A stretch of 64,000 bases of DNA, taken from Flavobacterium sp. KMS. GTDB lineage: Bacteria; Bacteroidota; Bacteroidia; Flavobacteriales; Flavobacteriaceae. Below are positions 1 to 9,585 of this stretch, piece after piece. The stretch covers positions 180,287-244,286 of the forward strand of contig NZ_JSYP01000007.1 in assembly GCF_000813005.1 (NCBI RefSeq). The letters run 5' to 3'. How positions within the stretch are numbered: position 1 is the stretch's first letter; every line of letters starts with the position of its first letter. The notes beneath the pieces are model-generated. The model worked only from the letters and a program-made list of their open reading frames with translations, was not told where the DNA came from and did not search any database. The translations under genes were made by a program, and so were the position numbers.

Positions 1-1
1 C

Positions 2-1264
2 TGGGGTTGTATTCCTACCAAAGCATTACTTAAATCGGCTCAGGTTTTTGATTATCTAAAACACGCTTCCGATTACGGATTGACTGTTTCTGAATTCGAT
101 AAAGATTTCCCTGCGGTTGTACAACGTAGCCGTGGTGTTGCGGAAGGAATGAGCAAAGGTGTTCAGTTCTTGATGAAGAAAAATAAAATTGACGTTATAG
201 ATGGTTTTGGTAAACTTAAACCAGGAAAAAAACTTGACGTTACTGATAAAGATAATAAAGTTACAGAATATAGCGCTGACCATATTATTATTGCTACTGG
301 TGCTCGTTCTCGTGAGTTACCTAACTTACCTCAGGATGGAGTAAAAGTAATAGGATACCGTCAGGCAATGACTTTACCTACTCAGCCTAAATCGATGATT
401 ATCGTAGGTTCTGGAGCTATTGGAGTTGAGTTTGCACATTTTTATAACTCAATGGGAACTGAAGTTACTATTGTAGAATTTATGCCAAACGTTGTTCCTG
501 TAGAAGACGAAGATATCTCTAAACAATTTGAGCGTTCTTTGAAAAAAGCTGGAATTAAAATCATGACTAACTCTTCTGTAGAGCGTATTGATACAACTGG
601 TGCAGGTGTAAAAGCATTTGTTAAAACTGCAAAAGGTGAAGAAGTTCTTGAGGCTGACATCGTTCTTTCGGCTGTTGGAATTAAAACTAACATCGAAAAC
701 ATTGGTCTTGAAGAAGTAGGTATCGCTGTAGACAGAGATAAAATCTTGGTAAATGCTTACAACCAAACTAATATCCCTGGATATTATGCTATTGGTGATG
801 TTACTCCTGGACAAGCTTTGGCTCACGTAGCTTCTGCTGAAGGAATTAACTGTGTAGAAAAAATTGCTGGTTTACACGTAGATCCAATCGATTACGGAAA
901 CGTTCCTGGTTGTACTTACGCAACTCCAGAAATTGCATCTGTAGGTTTAACTGAAAAACAAGCTAAAGAAAAAGGATACGAATTAAAAATTGGTAAATTC
1001 CCATTCTCTGCTTCAGGAAAAGCTAAAGCTGCTGGAACTCCAGACGGTTTTGTAAAAGTAATTTTTGATGCTAAATATGGCGAATGGTTAGGATGCCACA
1101 TGATTGGTGCTGGTGTTACAGATATGATTGCCGAGGCAGTTGTAGCTCGTAAACTAGAAACTACCGGACATGAAATCTTAAAATCTATTCACCCTCACCC
1201 TACAATGAGTGAGGCTGTTATGGAAGCTGTTGCTGATGCTTACGGCGAAGTAATTCACTTGTAA
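2..1264 (+). CDS. lpdA: Dihydrolipoyl dehydrogenase (E3), 5' end outside window
   Basis: Flavin disulfide oxidoreductase that reoxidises dihydrolipoamide in the 2-oxo acid dehydrogenase and glycine cleavage complexes in the cytoplasm. The reading frame is open from base 2 and begins WGCIPTKALLKS, the second half of the redox-disulfide motif; the first Cys lies upstream of the window. A second Rossmann motif (GSGAIGVEFAHFY), the FAD-binding YAIGDV segment and the C-terminal HPHPTMSEAV motif, with the catalytic His and Glu, are all visible. The first in-frame ATG (position 80) is internal, so this is a truncated view and not a short gene. A strong hairpin terminator follows the stop. Identification as an E3-type enzyme is secure; which complex it serves cannot be told here. 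Confidence 0.95.
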   Translation, partial: WGCIPTKALLKSAQVFDYLKHASDYGLTVSEFDKDFPAVVQRSRGVAEGMSKGVQFLMKKNKIDVIDGFGKLKPGKKLDVTDKDNKVTEYSADHIIIATGARSRELPNLPQDGVKVIGYRQAMTLPTQPKSMIIVGSGAIGVEFAHFYNSMGTEVTIVEFMPNVVPVEDEDISKQFERSLKKAGIKIMTNSSVERIDTTGAGVKAFVKTAKGEEVLEADIVLSAVGIKTNIENIGLEEVGIAVDRDKILVNAYNQTNIPGYYAIGDVTPGQALAHVASAEGINCVEKIAGLHVDPIDYGNVPGCTYATPEIASVGLTEKQAKEKGYELKIGKFPFSASGKAKAAGTPDGFVKVIFDAKYGEWLGCHMIGAGVTDMIAEAVVARKLETTGHEILKSIHPHPTMSEAVMEAVADAYGEVIHL

Positions 1265-1298
1265 TATTCCCTTAGTTAAGAATATAATTTCCAATCTA

Positions 1299-1338
1299 AA
1301 ATCCGATTTGCGAAAGCAAGTCGGATTTTTTTTATGAT
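1299..1338 (+). terminator. Intrinsic terminator after lpdA
   Basis: The arms AAATCCGATTTG and CAAGTCGGATTT pair with one G-U wobble around a short loop and are followed by a T tract. The same stem recurs after the next two genes. Confidence 0.9.
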
Positions 1339-1450
1339 TTACTTTTTTTAATTAATTCTAAAACCCTGCCTTAACACGTAATAAAAAAATTACTAGCACG
1401 TTCTTATTATATAATACTTAAATTTACTTAATCTAATAAAACTCAACTAA

Positions 1451-1909
1451 ATGAAAAAGCAAATTGTAACACTGATAATGGTAGGGCTAATAATGGCAAG
1501 CTGTAAAGATAAAAATGCCGAGAAACAAGAAACAATTACGCCAGATACTGAGGTGACTCATGACGAGCATAACTCTGAAAATTCATTAGATTGGTCTGGT
1601 ACTTATAAAGGTGTTATTCCATGTGCCGATTGCGAAGGAATTGAGCAGGAAATAACAATAAACGAAGACAAAACTTTTACATTAAAAGAAACCTATCTAG
1701 GTAAAACAAAAGATAATAAGTTTACCGAAACTGGAACTTTTACTTGGGATAAGGACGGAAGCATAATTACAACTATTACAAACGACAAGAGCAGAACAAC
1801 ATCTTACATAGTTGGAGAAAGAACGCTAACACAGCTTGATATGGACAATAAAGAGATTACTGGTCCTCTTGCTAAAAATTATATCCTAAATCAAGTAGAA
1901 GCTAAATAA
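1451..1909 (+). CDS. NlpE-like lipoprotein
   Basis: A 152-aa lipoprotein. The signal sequence ends in a lipobox (IMASC, Cys18), followed by a charged low-complexity linker and an NlpE N-terminal-type beta-barrel domain (about residues 47-145). That domain is recognisable from WSGTYKGVIPCADCEG, whose Cys58-x2-Cys61 pair is the family's CxxC. In enterobacteria NlpE senses envelope stress and surface contact and is linked to copper tolerance; whether this homolog signals is unknown, since no Cpx system is nearby. It stands alone between two copies of the same terminator stem, so it is probably monocistronic. Family assignment is firm; function is inferred. Confidence 0.85.
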   Translation: MKKQIVTLIMVGLIMASCKDKNAEKQETITPDTEVTHDEHNSENSLDWSGTYKGVIPCADCEGIEQEITINEDKTFTLKETYLGKTKDNKFTETGTFTWDKDGSIITTITNDKSRTTSYIVGERTLTQLDMDNKEITGPLAKNYILNQVEAK

Positions 1910-1937
1910 GCTAGCTATTTTATAAAGAAATATTCAG

Positions 1938-1973
1938 AAATCCGATTTGCAAAAGCAAGTCGGATTTTTTTGT
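1938..1973 (+). terminator. Intrinsic terminator after the NlpE-like gene
   Basis: The AAATCCGATTTG / CAAGTCGGATTT stem has one wobble pair, an AAAAG-type loop and a T tract. It is nearly identical to the terminator after lpdA. Confidence 0.9.
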
Positions 1974-2134
1974 TCTTTTTACTTGGAAAAGTACAAGTTT
2001 TAATTCCGATTTTATTAATTCACAACATTCACACAAAAGCACTAAAATATTAACCTTTTAGTATAAAATGAGAGGATGATTTATGATAATAAAGTGTTAT
2101 TTTCGCACCACCAAATCTAACCCTCAGTACTAAT

Positions 2135-2644
2135 ATGAAAAAGATATTCTTTATTATTACAATTACCCTATTTTCATTAAATAGTTTTTTTGCCCAAACA
2201 AAAAAAGCAGTTAGTTCACCCCCAGAAGTACAAAATGTTTTTTCGAAATCTTATGATTATGTAAATGACTTCGAAAAAATATTATCTCCAAGTCAAATAA
2301 CAGCTTTAAAAAACACTTTAAAATCGTGTGAAACAAGCTCTGGTCATAAAATCATTCTTGTTACAACTCCATCCATAAAACCTTATTCTGATATTCCTGA
2401 ATACTCATTAGATCTGAATACATACTTAGCCAATAACCTAAAACTAAACACATCCGTTTTAATTGTTTTTAGTAAAGAATTGAGACAGATTCAGATACAA
2501 GGTAGTGACCAAGTACGTAACACACTTAATTATGACGAAACCAAAGATATTATATCTAGCTATGCTTTACCCGAATTTAAAAAAGGTGATTTTTATAAAG
2601 GTTTAGAAGTATCTGTTTCTGAAATAATCAAAAAAATAAAATAG
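2135..2644 (+). CDS. Secreted TPM-domain (YgcG/Psb32-like) protein
   Basis: A 169-aa protein with a signal peptide (cleavage probably after FFA, about residue 20) and one TPM domain (about residues 38-165). The domain is recognisable from the V-N-D-F-E opening, the central HKIILVTT strand and the L-N-T-S-V-L-I-V-F-S strand. TPM domains occur in envelope proteins, some with acid phosphatase activity and some acting in photosystem repair. This one lacks the Gly-rich C-terminal tail and membrane anchor of longer YgcG proteins, so it is probably a soluble periplasmic form. It stands alone and is followed by a third copy of the local terminator stem. Substrate unknown. Confidence 0.75.
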   Translation: MKKIFFIITITLFSLNSFFAQTKKAVSSPPEVQNVFSKSYDYVNDFEKILSPSQITALKNTLKSCETSSGHKIILVTTPSIKPYSDIPEYSLDLNTYLANNLKLNTSVLIVFSKELRQIQIQGSDQVRNTLNYDETKDIISSYALPEFKKGDFYKGLEVSVSEIIKKIK

Positions 2645-2669
2645 CGTTTTAAAAAATTCAATGCTATAT

Positions 2670-2706
2670 AAAATCCGATTTGTGCAAACAAGTCGGATTT
2701 TTTTTA
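2670..2706 (+). terminator. Intrinsic terminator after the TPM gene
   Basis: Third copy of the AAATCCGATTTG / CAAGTCGGATTT stem, followed by eight T. A 70-aa open frame that overlaps it and the adjoining repeat is not counted as a gene. Confidence 0.88.
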
Positions 2707-2707
2707 T

Positions 2708-2800
2708 GGCGTGCCCCGCCGAAAAAAGCGGGTCAGGCTTTCGGCTTTATCTTTTGTTTTGCTCCGCCCACAAAAGGATATCGCCTCTATCCTTCACGCG
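2708..2800 (+). repeat. Intergenic repeat family 1, copy 1
   Basis: Segment running from GGCGTGCCCC through GGGTCAGGCTTTCG to ATCCTTCACGCG. A diverged copy lies in inverted orientation at 49849-49941, sharing the GGCGTGCCC start, the GGTCAGGCTTT core and the ATCCTTCACGC end. Noncoding; probably a scattered Flavobacterium intergenic repeat. Confidence 0.75.
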
Positions 2801-2959
2801 AAACAATAATACAATCAAGTTTTATTTTCAAATATAAATTAATAATAAAAAAACTATATATTAGTCTCTTGATAAAAGTCCTATGTTGTTAATATAACCA
2901 ATAAATCAATCAAGACTTTTGATAGAAAACACGCACCTTATAAATAGATATAACCAAAT

Positions 2960-4537
2960 ATGAATTCTAATCTTACCAAGAAGCTTAAATTAATTTTTGT
3001 TCCATTTTTAATTACGATGCTAGGCTTTTGTATTATTTATACTTTTTTAAACTGGCTGCTTTTAATCAAATTACAACTCTTTTCAGTCAAAGAAACGATA
3101 GTCAATTTTGTAATTCCATTGATGTTTCCTGTAATACCGATCATATTTTATTTACACAAGAGATTAAGCATTTTAAACCTAAAAGCGAAAAACGGAAAAA
3201 CTTATACCGATTTTTATATTTTTATTCTTTGGCTTTCCATTTCGGTTCCAACAATAATTGCTCAAGATTATCTTAAAACAGCAACAGGAAAATTAACTCA
3301 GGTCGAGAATGTTTCTGCAATTTCCAAACAAGAACAAACAAAGTATTATAAAATAGACAGATTGTTCATAGACAAATCTAAGGCTTGCTCTCATACTTTA
3401 TTTGAACTTAGTGGTAAAAACGATATAAATTTTAACATGTACATATATGTTGTTGTTCCTGTTTTTGATAAAAAATACGACGCATCAAACGCTACGAGTT
3501 GTAAGTATTGGTTAGGAGTAAGATATCATAATCAGGTTAGCAATAATCTTAGCCAGTCTAGAAAAGAAAGCGAATACCAAACCTTTGCAAACTTTAGCGA
3601 AACCGAATTTAATAAAACAGATTTAAATGATTTTGTATATCTGGAAAGAGTTGGTAACTCTGATAGTGGTGATGGTTATAAAGAAGCTTTAAAAAATTCT
3701 ACCAAATTAAATACTACAGATTCAACCATTTTTATTGCTAGCAAAGAACCATTTGAAAATAGAAATGGAAATTCTTTTCTATGGTTTATCTGCACATTAT
3801 TAGGAGGAATAGTTATATCACTAATTGCGATTTTAATTCCAAAATTTAACCCAAGAGAATTAAAGAACCTAGAAAGCGGAAAACCCCAAGAAAACAAAGA
3901 TCTAAAAGAATTTTTGGAATTTATAAAACCAAGAGAAGGCTATTTTGTCACACCAATTTTAATATACCTAAATATTGCAATCTTTTTAGTAATGTTTCTA
4001 TCAGGCTTAGGTTTTGTATCGTTTGGAGGTCAGGACTTATTAAATTGGGGCGCAAACTACCAACCTTATACAACCAATGGCCAATGGTGGCGACTTATTA
4101 CAAGTGTATTTCTTCATGGTGGTTTTATGCATTTGTTATCGAATATGTTTGGGCTTTTATTTGTCGGATTGTTTCTAGAGCCTCTATTAGGACGAGAGAA
4201 ATACCTAACAATTTACCTCATTACAGGAACTATTGCCAGTTTAGCCAGTATATGGTGGCATGACGCAACAATAAGTGTAGGTGCATCTGGTGCTATTTTT
4301 GGGCTTTATGGACTATTCCTAAGTTTGTTATTAACCAAAGTCTTCCCTCCTCAAATCAACAACGTTTTTCTAGTTACAACACTCATCTTTATAGGATATA
4401 ATCTGGTAATGGGACTTACAGGAGGAATTGATAATGCAGCACATATCGGAGGACTTATCAGCGGTTTTGTAATTGGATTGATTATGAGTAATTCTTTAAA
4501 ATCTGAAGAACAAAGAGTAACTAAAAGAAAGAATTGA
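2960..4537 (+). CDS. Rhomboid-family intramembrane serine protease
   Basis: A 525-aa inner-membrane protein. The C-terminal half is a rhomboid core: WWRLITSVFLHGGFMHLLSNM (the conserved WR and HxxxN region), GASGAIFG with the catalytic Ser443, and NAAHIGGL with the catalytic His495. The N-terminal 330 residues add three hydrophobic segments and a soluble loop of roughly 200 residues, an unusually large extension compared with rhomboids of about 200 aa. The loop may be a regulatory or substrate-binding domain; I recognise no family in it. Two short Leu/Phe-rich helices near residues 14-34 and 45-60 form the N-terminal anchor. No operon partner: the next gene starts 80 bases later and is a TPR protein. 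Confidence 0.88.
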   Translation: MNSNLTKKLKLIFVPFLITMLGFCIIYTFLNWLLLIKLQLFSVKETIVNFVIPLMFPVIPIIFYLHKRLSILNLKAKNGKTYTDFYIFILWLSISVPTIIAQDYLKTATGKLTQVENVSAISKQEQTKYYKIDRLFIDKSKACSHTLFELSGKNDINFNMYIYVVVPVFDKKYDASNATSCKYWLGVRYHNQVSNNLSQSRKESEYQTFANFSETEFNKTDLNDFVYLERVGNSDSGDGYKEALKNSTKLNTTDSTIFIASKEPFENRNGNSFLWFICTLLGGIVISLIAILIPKFNPRELKNLESGKPQENKDLKEFLEFIKPREGYFVTPILIYLNIAIFLVMFLSGLGFVSFGGQDLLNWGANYQPYTTNGQWWRLITSVFLHGGFMHLLSNMFGLLFVGLFLEPLLGREKYLTIYLITGTIASLASIWWHDATISVGASGAIFGLYGLFLSLLLTKVFPPQINNVFLVTTLIFIGYNLVMGLTGGIDNAAHIGGLISGFVIGLIMSNSLKSEEQRVTKRKN

Positions 4538-4617
4538 AAAATGGAATACGGATTATAAACCTTTTTGCTAATCCTACCCTATTGATATAAATTGACAATA
4601 ATCTTAAACAAACTATT

Positions 4618-5949
4618 ATGGGTTTATTTGACTTTTTTAAAAAAGAAAACAAAGGAATTGAAAATTCTAAATTTTACTCCGAACAATTTCAACATGAAAT
4701 TTGTGCGTTGGCATTATGGAAGCTTGAGGAAAACAATCTAAATCCAAATGTTGCAAAATATGAACTTAAAAAAATCGGTCTAAATGATGACCAAATTGAT
4801 TATATAATAGACAAAACCAATCAATTTATAAAGAAAGAGAAAGTCACAAATACAGAGCATATAACAGGAATCGCCGAAAAGAAATTTCAAGAAGAAAGTT
4901 ACCAAACAGAGATTTTAGATTTTGCTCAAAAAGCATATTTCCAAAACAAACATAGTTATGAGGCAGTAGAACAAAATCTTCTGCAGGAAGGATTAAATCA
5001 TAATCAAGTAAATGAAATTATATCAAAATTAAAAAAACTAAATGCTGATATGGTTAATGCTTTTCAGCAAGATTTAGATTCAGGATTAATTTCAGAAATC
5101 AAAATAATTCCAAACGCAGAACATACAAAAGAGAATATCGAACCTGACCAAGTTGATAAATACATTGGCTTTGGAGCCTATCAGATGGACAGAGGAGATT
5201 TAGACAATGCACTAGAACTTTTTGATAAAGCAATAGCCCTAGACGAAAAAGCAACTTTAGCTTATGCCAATAAAGGGACTCTTTATTATAAAAAAGATGA
5301 TAACGAAAAAGCTTTATTTTTTTACAATAAAGCTCTTCAAATAGAACCTGATAATTTAGTAATTTTAGAAAACAAAATGGATTTACTATGTGAGATTATG
5401 AATGAATCTAACGAAAGTGAGTTTATTGATACTGTAAAAACTATATTAAAAAATGATCCCGAAAATCCAAATGCATTAATTTATATAATTCAATTCTACG
5501 CAAAAGAAAATGATATTAGTAATGCATTAAAATCTATCAAAAAATTATTTTCTAATTATCATCGCGAAAGCATTGCCACACAATTATTACTAGATGTATT
5601 TGCAAGATTATCAAAAGATGAAGCCCTAAAAGAATTCGATACTTTTAAACAAGATATTAAAGAAGATGCAACATATCAATTAGACTATTGTAAGGGACTA
5701 TATCTAAAAGGGATTAGAGAATATGATAAAGCTATTATATTGTTTGAGGATCTAAATAAAATTCAGGAATTCTCTTGGAACTATTATCAAATAGCAATCA
5801 TGAAAAACCTGCAAAACAAGATTGATGAAAGTTTAGAGTTTTTGAAAATTACATTTGATATGGAGCCAGAACTAAAAAATGATGCGAAACAATTTCCAGA
5901 ACTCCAAAATTTGTGGTCAAACGCTAAGTTTATCGAATTAGCAAAATAA
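4618..5949 (+). CDS. TPR-repeat cytoplasmic protein
   Basis: A 443-aa protein without signal peptide. The first ~150 residues hold two related helical hairpins: EICALALWKLEENNLNPN... and DFAQKAYFQNKHSYEA..., each followed by a GLN(H/D)xQV/I motif. This internal duplication resembles short UBA-like or RecX-like three-helix units. From about residue 180 canonical TPRs follow (GAYQMDRGDLDNALELFDKAIAL, then AYANKGTLYYKKDDNEKALFFY), with weaker repeats to the C-terminus. TPR arrays bind partner proteins; no partner is evident because neighbouring genes are unrelated secreted proteins. Function unknown beyond a scaffolding role. Confidence 0.75.
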   Translation: MGLFDFFKKENKGIENSKFYSEQFQHEICALALWKLEENNLNPNVAKYELKKIGLNDDQIDYIIDKTNQFIKKEKVTNTEHITGIAEKKFQEESYQTEILDFAQKAYFQNKHSYEAVEQNLLQEGLNHNQVNEIISKLKKLNADMVNAFQQDLDSGLISEIKIIPNAEHTKENIEPDQVDKYIGFGAYQMDRGDLDNALELFDKAIALDEKATLAYANKGTLYYKKDDNEKALFFYNKALQIEPDNLVILENKMDLLCEIMNESNESEFIDTVKTILKNDPENPNALIYIIQFYAKENDISNALKSIKKLFSNYHRESIATQLLLDVFARLSKDEALKEFDTFKQDIKEDATYQLDYCKGLYLKGIREYDKAIILFEDLNKIQEFSWNYYQIAIMKNLQNKIDESLEFLKITFDMEPELKNDAKQFPELQNLWSNAKFIELAK

Positions 5950-5978
5950 CACACATCACCAAAACTTAAAACCTCATC

Positions 5979-6752
5979 ATGAAAAAACTCATTCTCCTTT
6001 TTTTCTTTGCAATCGGATTAAATTCTGCTCATGCCGAATGTGGAAGTGGCGGAATGCAATTTTTCCCTAAGAAAACAAACATAAGTTTAAATTCGATGTT
6101 TATCATACAAGGGTATTACATGAGCGAAAAAACCATCAATAGTTTCAAGAATCGAACAGTTTATCTGCAAAGTAAGAAAGGTGAATTAGTAAAACTTAAT
6201 CTTGTTGAAATTCTAAAAGGTCAAATGAGTCTGACGCAAGCCGTTTTTAAACCCGCAAAGGAATTAAAACCTAATACCATTTATTTCTTAAAATACGCTA
6301 AACAAACAGAGCGTGAGACAGAAGAAATGACACAGTGGAATACTGAAACGAACCAAAATGAAAAAGTTTACTGGAAAACAACAAACAAAAATTCATCTGA
6401 ATTATTAAATCCTGATCTGAAGATTAAATATCAAAAAACAGAAGTTAGAGAATATGGTTGTGGTCCTGCTGCAAATGCAATATTCAATGTTACCAATAAA
6501 TCTGATTCTGAAATCTGGTACAAAACAGAAATGGTTGACCTTAATACAAACCAAAAAATTGTGTTTTATATCATAGAATGGGATGGAAAACTTAATGTAG
6601 GACATGGAATGTGTTCCGGAGCATTTACTTTTACCAAACTTGGAAAATATAAAGTCCGATTCACTCCAATGAATACGGATGGAAAGTCATTAAATACAAC
6701 AAAGTGGATAAATTTTGAAAGTCCATTTAGGAATGATAAAAGCAGTTCTTAA
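5979..6752 (+). CDS. Secreted protein of unknown function
   Basis: A 257-aa protein with a clear signal peptide ending near SAHA (residue 19). The mature part is beta-rich with Cys residues near both ends (ECGSGG and YGCGPA, then GMCSG) that could form disulfides in the periplasm. I recognise no named domain. The C-terminal half (about 155-250) has an Ig-like pattern of alternating strands. It follows the TPR gene by 29 bases and may be co-transcribed with it. Confidence 0.6.
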   Translation: MKKLILLFFFAIGLNSAHAECGSGGMQFFPKKTNISLNSMFIIQGYYMSEKTINSFKNRTVYLQSKKGELVKLNLVEILKGQMSLTQAVFKPAKELKPNTIYFLKYAKQTERETEEMTQWNTETNQNEKVYWKTTNKNSSELLNPDLKIKYQKTEVREYGCGPAANAIFNVTNKSDSEIWYKTEMVDLNTNQKIVFYIIEWDGKLNVGHGMCSGAFTFTKLGKYKVRFTPMNTDGKSLNTTKWINFESPFRNDKSSS

Positions 6753-6848
6753 AGAAAAACAATCAACCCGAAAAACCAGATTTGTAACAAATTATAAAAA
6801 ATAGTGTCTATATAATAAAACCAATTATTAACAACCAAAAATAAATTT

Positions 6849-7415
6849 ATGAAATCAAGAACTATTTGCTTAATCGGATTACTGCTTTTTGTTAGTAGTT
6901 ATATCATGTTTTCACAAGGTTCTAAATTTGCTTATTTTCAAAAACCTATAGATTTTGCACACTGGTTTAATTTAATTGGAGCTGTATTGTTACTTTCTTT
7001 TAATGACGTATTCCCTAAGAATAAACTTAATTCAGTAGCTTCTTTTCTAACCATTTTAGGAGTTATAGGTCACGTTGGGCTTTGTACTATTGACTTCATA
7101 ATGTGGAGTTTTGGAGATGACGAAATCTCAAAAACGGAATTAAGTAATCAGATAAGTAATACGCCATCTATTTTATATCCTTTTGTTATTATTGGTCCAT
7201 CTTTACTTTTTATAGGATTAGCGGCGCATGCCTTAAATTTTATTAAAACTCATACCTTTAGTGCCTTAATGGTTATAATTGGAGCACCCGCAGTAGGTAT
7301 TTCTTTCTTTGTATTAAAAAACGGATCGTATATGGTACTAAGTTGTATTCTTTTTGCTTTGGGATTGTTTTCATTGCTTTATAGAAATGATGACAGAACA
7401 ATATTGACTGAATAG
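6849..7415 (+). CDS. Small multi-pass membrane protein
   Basis: A 188-aa integral membrane protein with about six hydrophobic helices spread over the full length (residues about 5-23, 38-54, 64-85, 114-136, 139-158, 163-178). Few charged residues; a short polar loop lies around residues 88-108. No catalytic motif is visible and I do not recognise the family. It stands alone, with 96 bases upstream and 57 downstream on the same strand. Confidence 0.6.
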   Translation: MKSRTICLIGLLLFVSSYIMFSQGSKFAYFQKPIDFAHWFNLIGAVLLLSFNDVFPKNKLNSVASFLTILGVIGHVGLCTIDFIMWSFGDDEISKTELSNQISNTPSILYPFVIIGPSLLFIGLAAHALNFIKTHTFSALMVIIGAPAVGISFFVLKNGSYMVLSCILFALGLFSLLYRNDDRTILTE

Positions 7416-7472
7416 AAAACCACATTTCCTAAATTCATATACTACAACAGCACATTACTAATCTTCTTAAAA

Positions 7473-8729
7473 ATGAAAAAACTTCTAATCCTTACCCTCT
7501 TATTATTAGAAACTGGAGTAGCCTTTTCTCAAATAAAAACGGAGAACTATCTTAAAAAACTCAGTGAGCAACATCAATTTGTAAAGATGGATAGCTTAAA
7601 TAATAAAATTAGGACTAAAGATTATTATTTTTATAAAGCACTGTTTGCCAACGTATGTAATAAACCTGATTTATCAAACTTATATTTAGATAGCTTAAAT
7701 AAAAGCCAAATCACCAAAGAATTCAGGTATTATAAATTAAAAAATGACAATTATATAAAGCTGTTTGATTATGCAAATGCTTTTAAAACATCTGGTATTT
7801 TAACCTCTACATTTTCAGAAAAATTCACAAAAGAAGAACGGGATGATGAACTGAATACAAGACGTATTTGGGAAGTTTTGAAGTTACAAAAACCTCAAAT
7901 AATCGATTCCTTTTCTAATCTTTCAGTGGCAACAAAAAAAGATAAAGCAGGTTTAATTACCACTAATGTTTTAGCAAATACTATAGATACTGATTTTGTT
8001 TTTGATACTGGAGCCGGAATTAGTTGCATTACCGAAAGTTTAGCAAAGAAACTAGGCTTTATCATCTTACCAGATAACAACATCGAAGTTATGAGTTTTA
8101 CTGGCGTTAAAAACAAAGTGCTTATGGGCATTGCACCAGTTTTAAATATCGGAGATATAAAAATTCATAACGCCGTCTTTTTGGTTTATCCTGATTCAGC
8201 ATTTACATTTGCGAATGGTAAATATGTAATAAATGGTATCATCGGATTTCCTATTATTAAAGAATTAGGAACAGTTACAATTGAAGAAAATAGCCTTACT
8301 TTTTCTAAAAACAAAACGATCCAGAGCAACGACAAAAACTTATTCATAGATGAACTTCGTGCCATTGTAATGCTAAATTTTAAAGGTAAAACACTTCCTT
8401 TTAATTTTGATAGTGGTGCAAAAACAAGTTCATTTAATAAATCTTTCTACGAATTATTTAAAACTTATTTAGATAAAAATAGTACTCTAATTTCTGCAAA
8501 AACAGCCAGTGCAGGCGGACAAGAAATTACTTCAGAACTTTTGGAACTAAAAGATCAACAAATTCTATTAGGAAAAAATCAAATAAACGTACCTAAATTG
8601 CAAGTCGATAAATCTGATTATGGTGTTTATGGAAAAGTAAATTACGGCAATATCGGACAAGATATAATTGGTCAATTTAAGAAAGTCACCATTAGTTTTG
8701 ATCATAATTATCTCAAATTAGAAAATTAA
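7473..8729 (+). CDS. Secreted retropepsin-like aspartic protease with two active-site motifs
   Basis: A 418-aa protein with a signal peptide (cleaved near residue 19). A helical, TPR-like N-terminal region of about 130 residues is followed by two retropepsin-like half domains. The first contains FVFDTGAG with Asp178 and the second FNFDSGAK with Asp313. Classical retropepsins are homodimers donating one DTG each; here both halves lie in one chain, so a pseudo-dimer is possible. Each motif is followed by the hydrophobic strand expected of the fold (VLMGIAPVLNIGDI and ITSELLELKDQQILLG). Probably periplasmic. The family is widespread in Bacteroidota; substrates are generally unknown. Confidence 0.75.
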   Translation: MKKLLILTLLLLETGVAFSQIKTENYLKKLSEQHQFVKMDSLNNKIRTKDYYFYKALFANVCNKPDLSNLYLDSLNKSQITKEFRYYKLKNDNYIKLFDYANAFKTSGILTSTFSEKFTKEERDDELNTRRIWEVLKLQKPQIIDSFSNLSVATKKDKAGLITTNVLANTIDTDFVFDTGAGISCITESLAKKLGFIILPDNNIEVMSFTGVKNKVLMGIAPVLNIGDIKIHNAVFLVYPDSAFTFANGKYVINGIIGFPIIKELGTVTIEENSLTFSKNKTIQSNDKNLFIDELRAIVMLNFKGKTLPFNFDSGAKTSSFNKSFYELFKTYLDKNSTLISAKTASAGGQEITSELLELKDQQILLGKNQINVPKLQVDKSDYGVYGKVNYGNIGQDIIGQFKKVTISFDHNYLKLEN

Positions 8730-8893
8730 TAATCTCCGTTAAAGCCTAAAACCTGGAAAACCATACAAAGTAAAATAACTATTAACAACATTATATCTTC
8801 GATAAAATTCCCTTTTTAAATTCGTATTTTCGTTTTAACAGAAAATGTTCAATTATTAATTTCTATTCACCGTAAATCAAAAACTCTAGATCT

Positions 8894-9475
8894 ATGACCA
8901 ACTTACCGAGTTTTAAAATTCAACCTCTTGGAGAAATTTCAAACGAATTTTTAAAAATCAATATTTCTACATTTAGTGATGCAACTCATTTTGTAGCAAA
9001 TTTAAATTATGGGAGGAATCAGAATAAAAATGATTTAAAAACTGTATTTATTGACAATTGTGGAACTTGCAGTACAAAGCATGCATTACTAAAAAAACTT
9101 GCTGATGAAAATGGATTTAGCCAAGTAAAATTAATTCTTGGAATTTTTAAAATGAATTCTAAAAATACCGTTGCGATTTCTGAAACATTACAGAAAAACA
9201 ATCTTGATTTTATTCCAGAAGCTCATAATTATTTAAAATTCGAGAATCAAATTTTCGACTTCACAAACCCTAACTCAAAGTCATCAGATTTTGAAAGCGA
9301 CTTAATTATAGAAATTGAAATGCTCCCAAACCAAATTTCAAATTATAAAGTTGAATTTCACAAAAAGCAACTACAGGAATGGCTCAACAAAAATGAAGAA
9401 ATAAAATTAGAATTAGAAGACATTTGGAAAATTCGCGAACAATGCATTCTTGATTTAATCAACCATAAGAACTAA
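8894..9475 (+). CDS. Transglutaminase-like superfamily protein (tentative)
   Basis: A 193-aa cytoplasmic protein. The arrangement CGTCSTKHALLKKL (about residues 56-69), EAHNYLKF (about 109-116) and FDFTNP (about 120-125) matches the Cys-His-Asp order and spacing of transglutaminase/papain-like folds. In that fold a Cys begins a helix and the His and Asp sit on adjacent strands. This is inferred from the pattern, not from close recognition of a family. The gene is monocistronic; a TATTTTCG promoter-like element lies about 60 bases upstream. Confidence 0.55.
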   Translation: MTNLPSFKIQPLGEISNEFLKINISTFSDATHFVANLNYGRNQNKNDLKTVFIDNCGTCSTKHALLKKLADENGFSQVKLILGIFKMNSKNTVAISETLQKNNLDFIPEAHNYLKFENQIFDFTNPNSKSSDFESDLIIEIEMLPNQISNYKVEFHKKQLQEWLNKNEEIKLELEDIWKIREQCILDLINHKN

Positions 9476-9585
9476 AATAATTAACTTAGATTCTATAAAA
9501 TTAAGTACTAATAAAATCTCTATTTAATTCGTATTTTCGTTAGGTAAAAAAACATTTCTATTTAAATACTAAATCCTACGAAAAC

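Noticed and set aside
2680..2892. 70-aa open frame after the TPM gene
   Set aside because: It runs through a terminator and an intergenic repeat; composition and lack of a start context argue against a gene.
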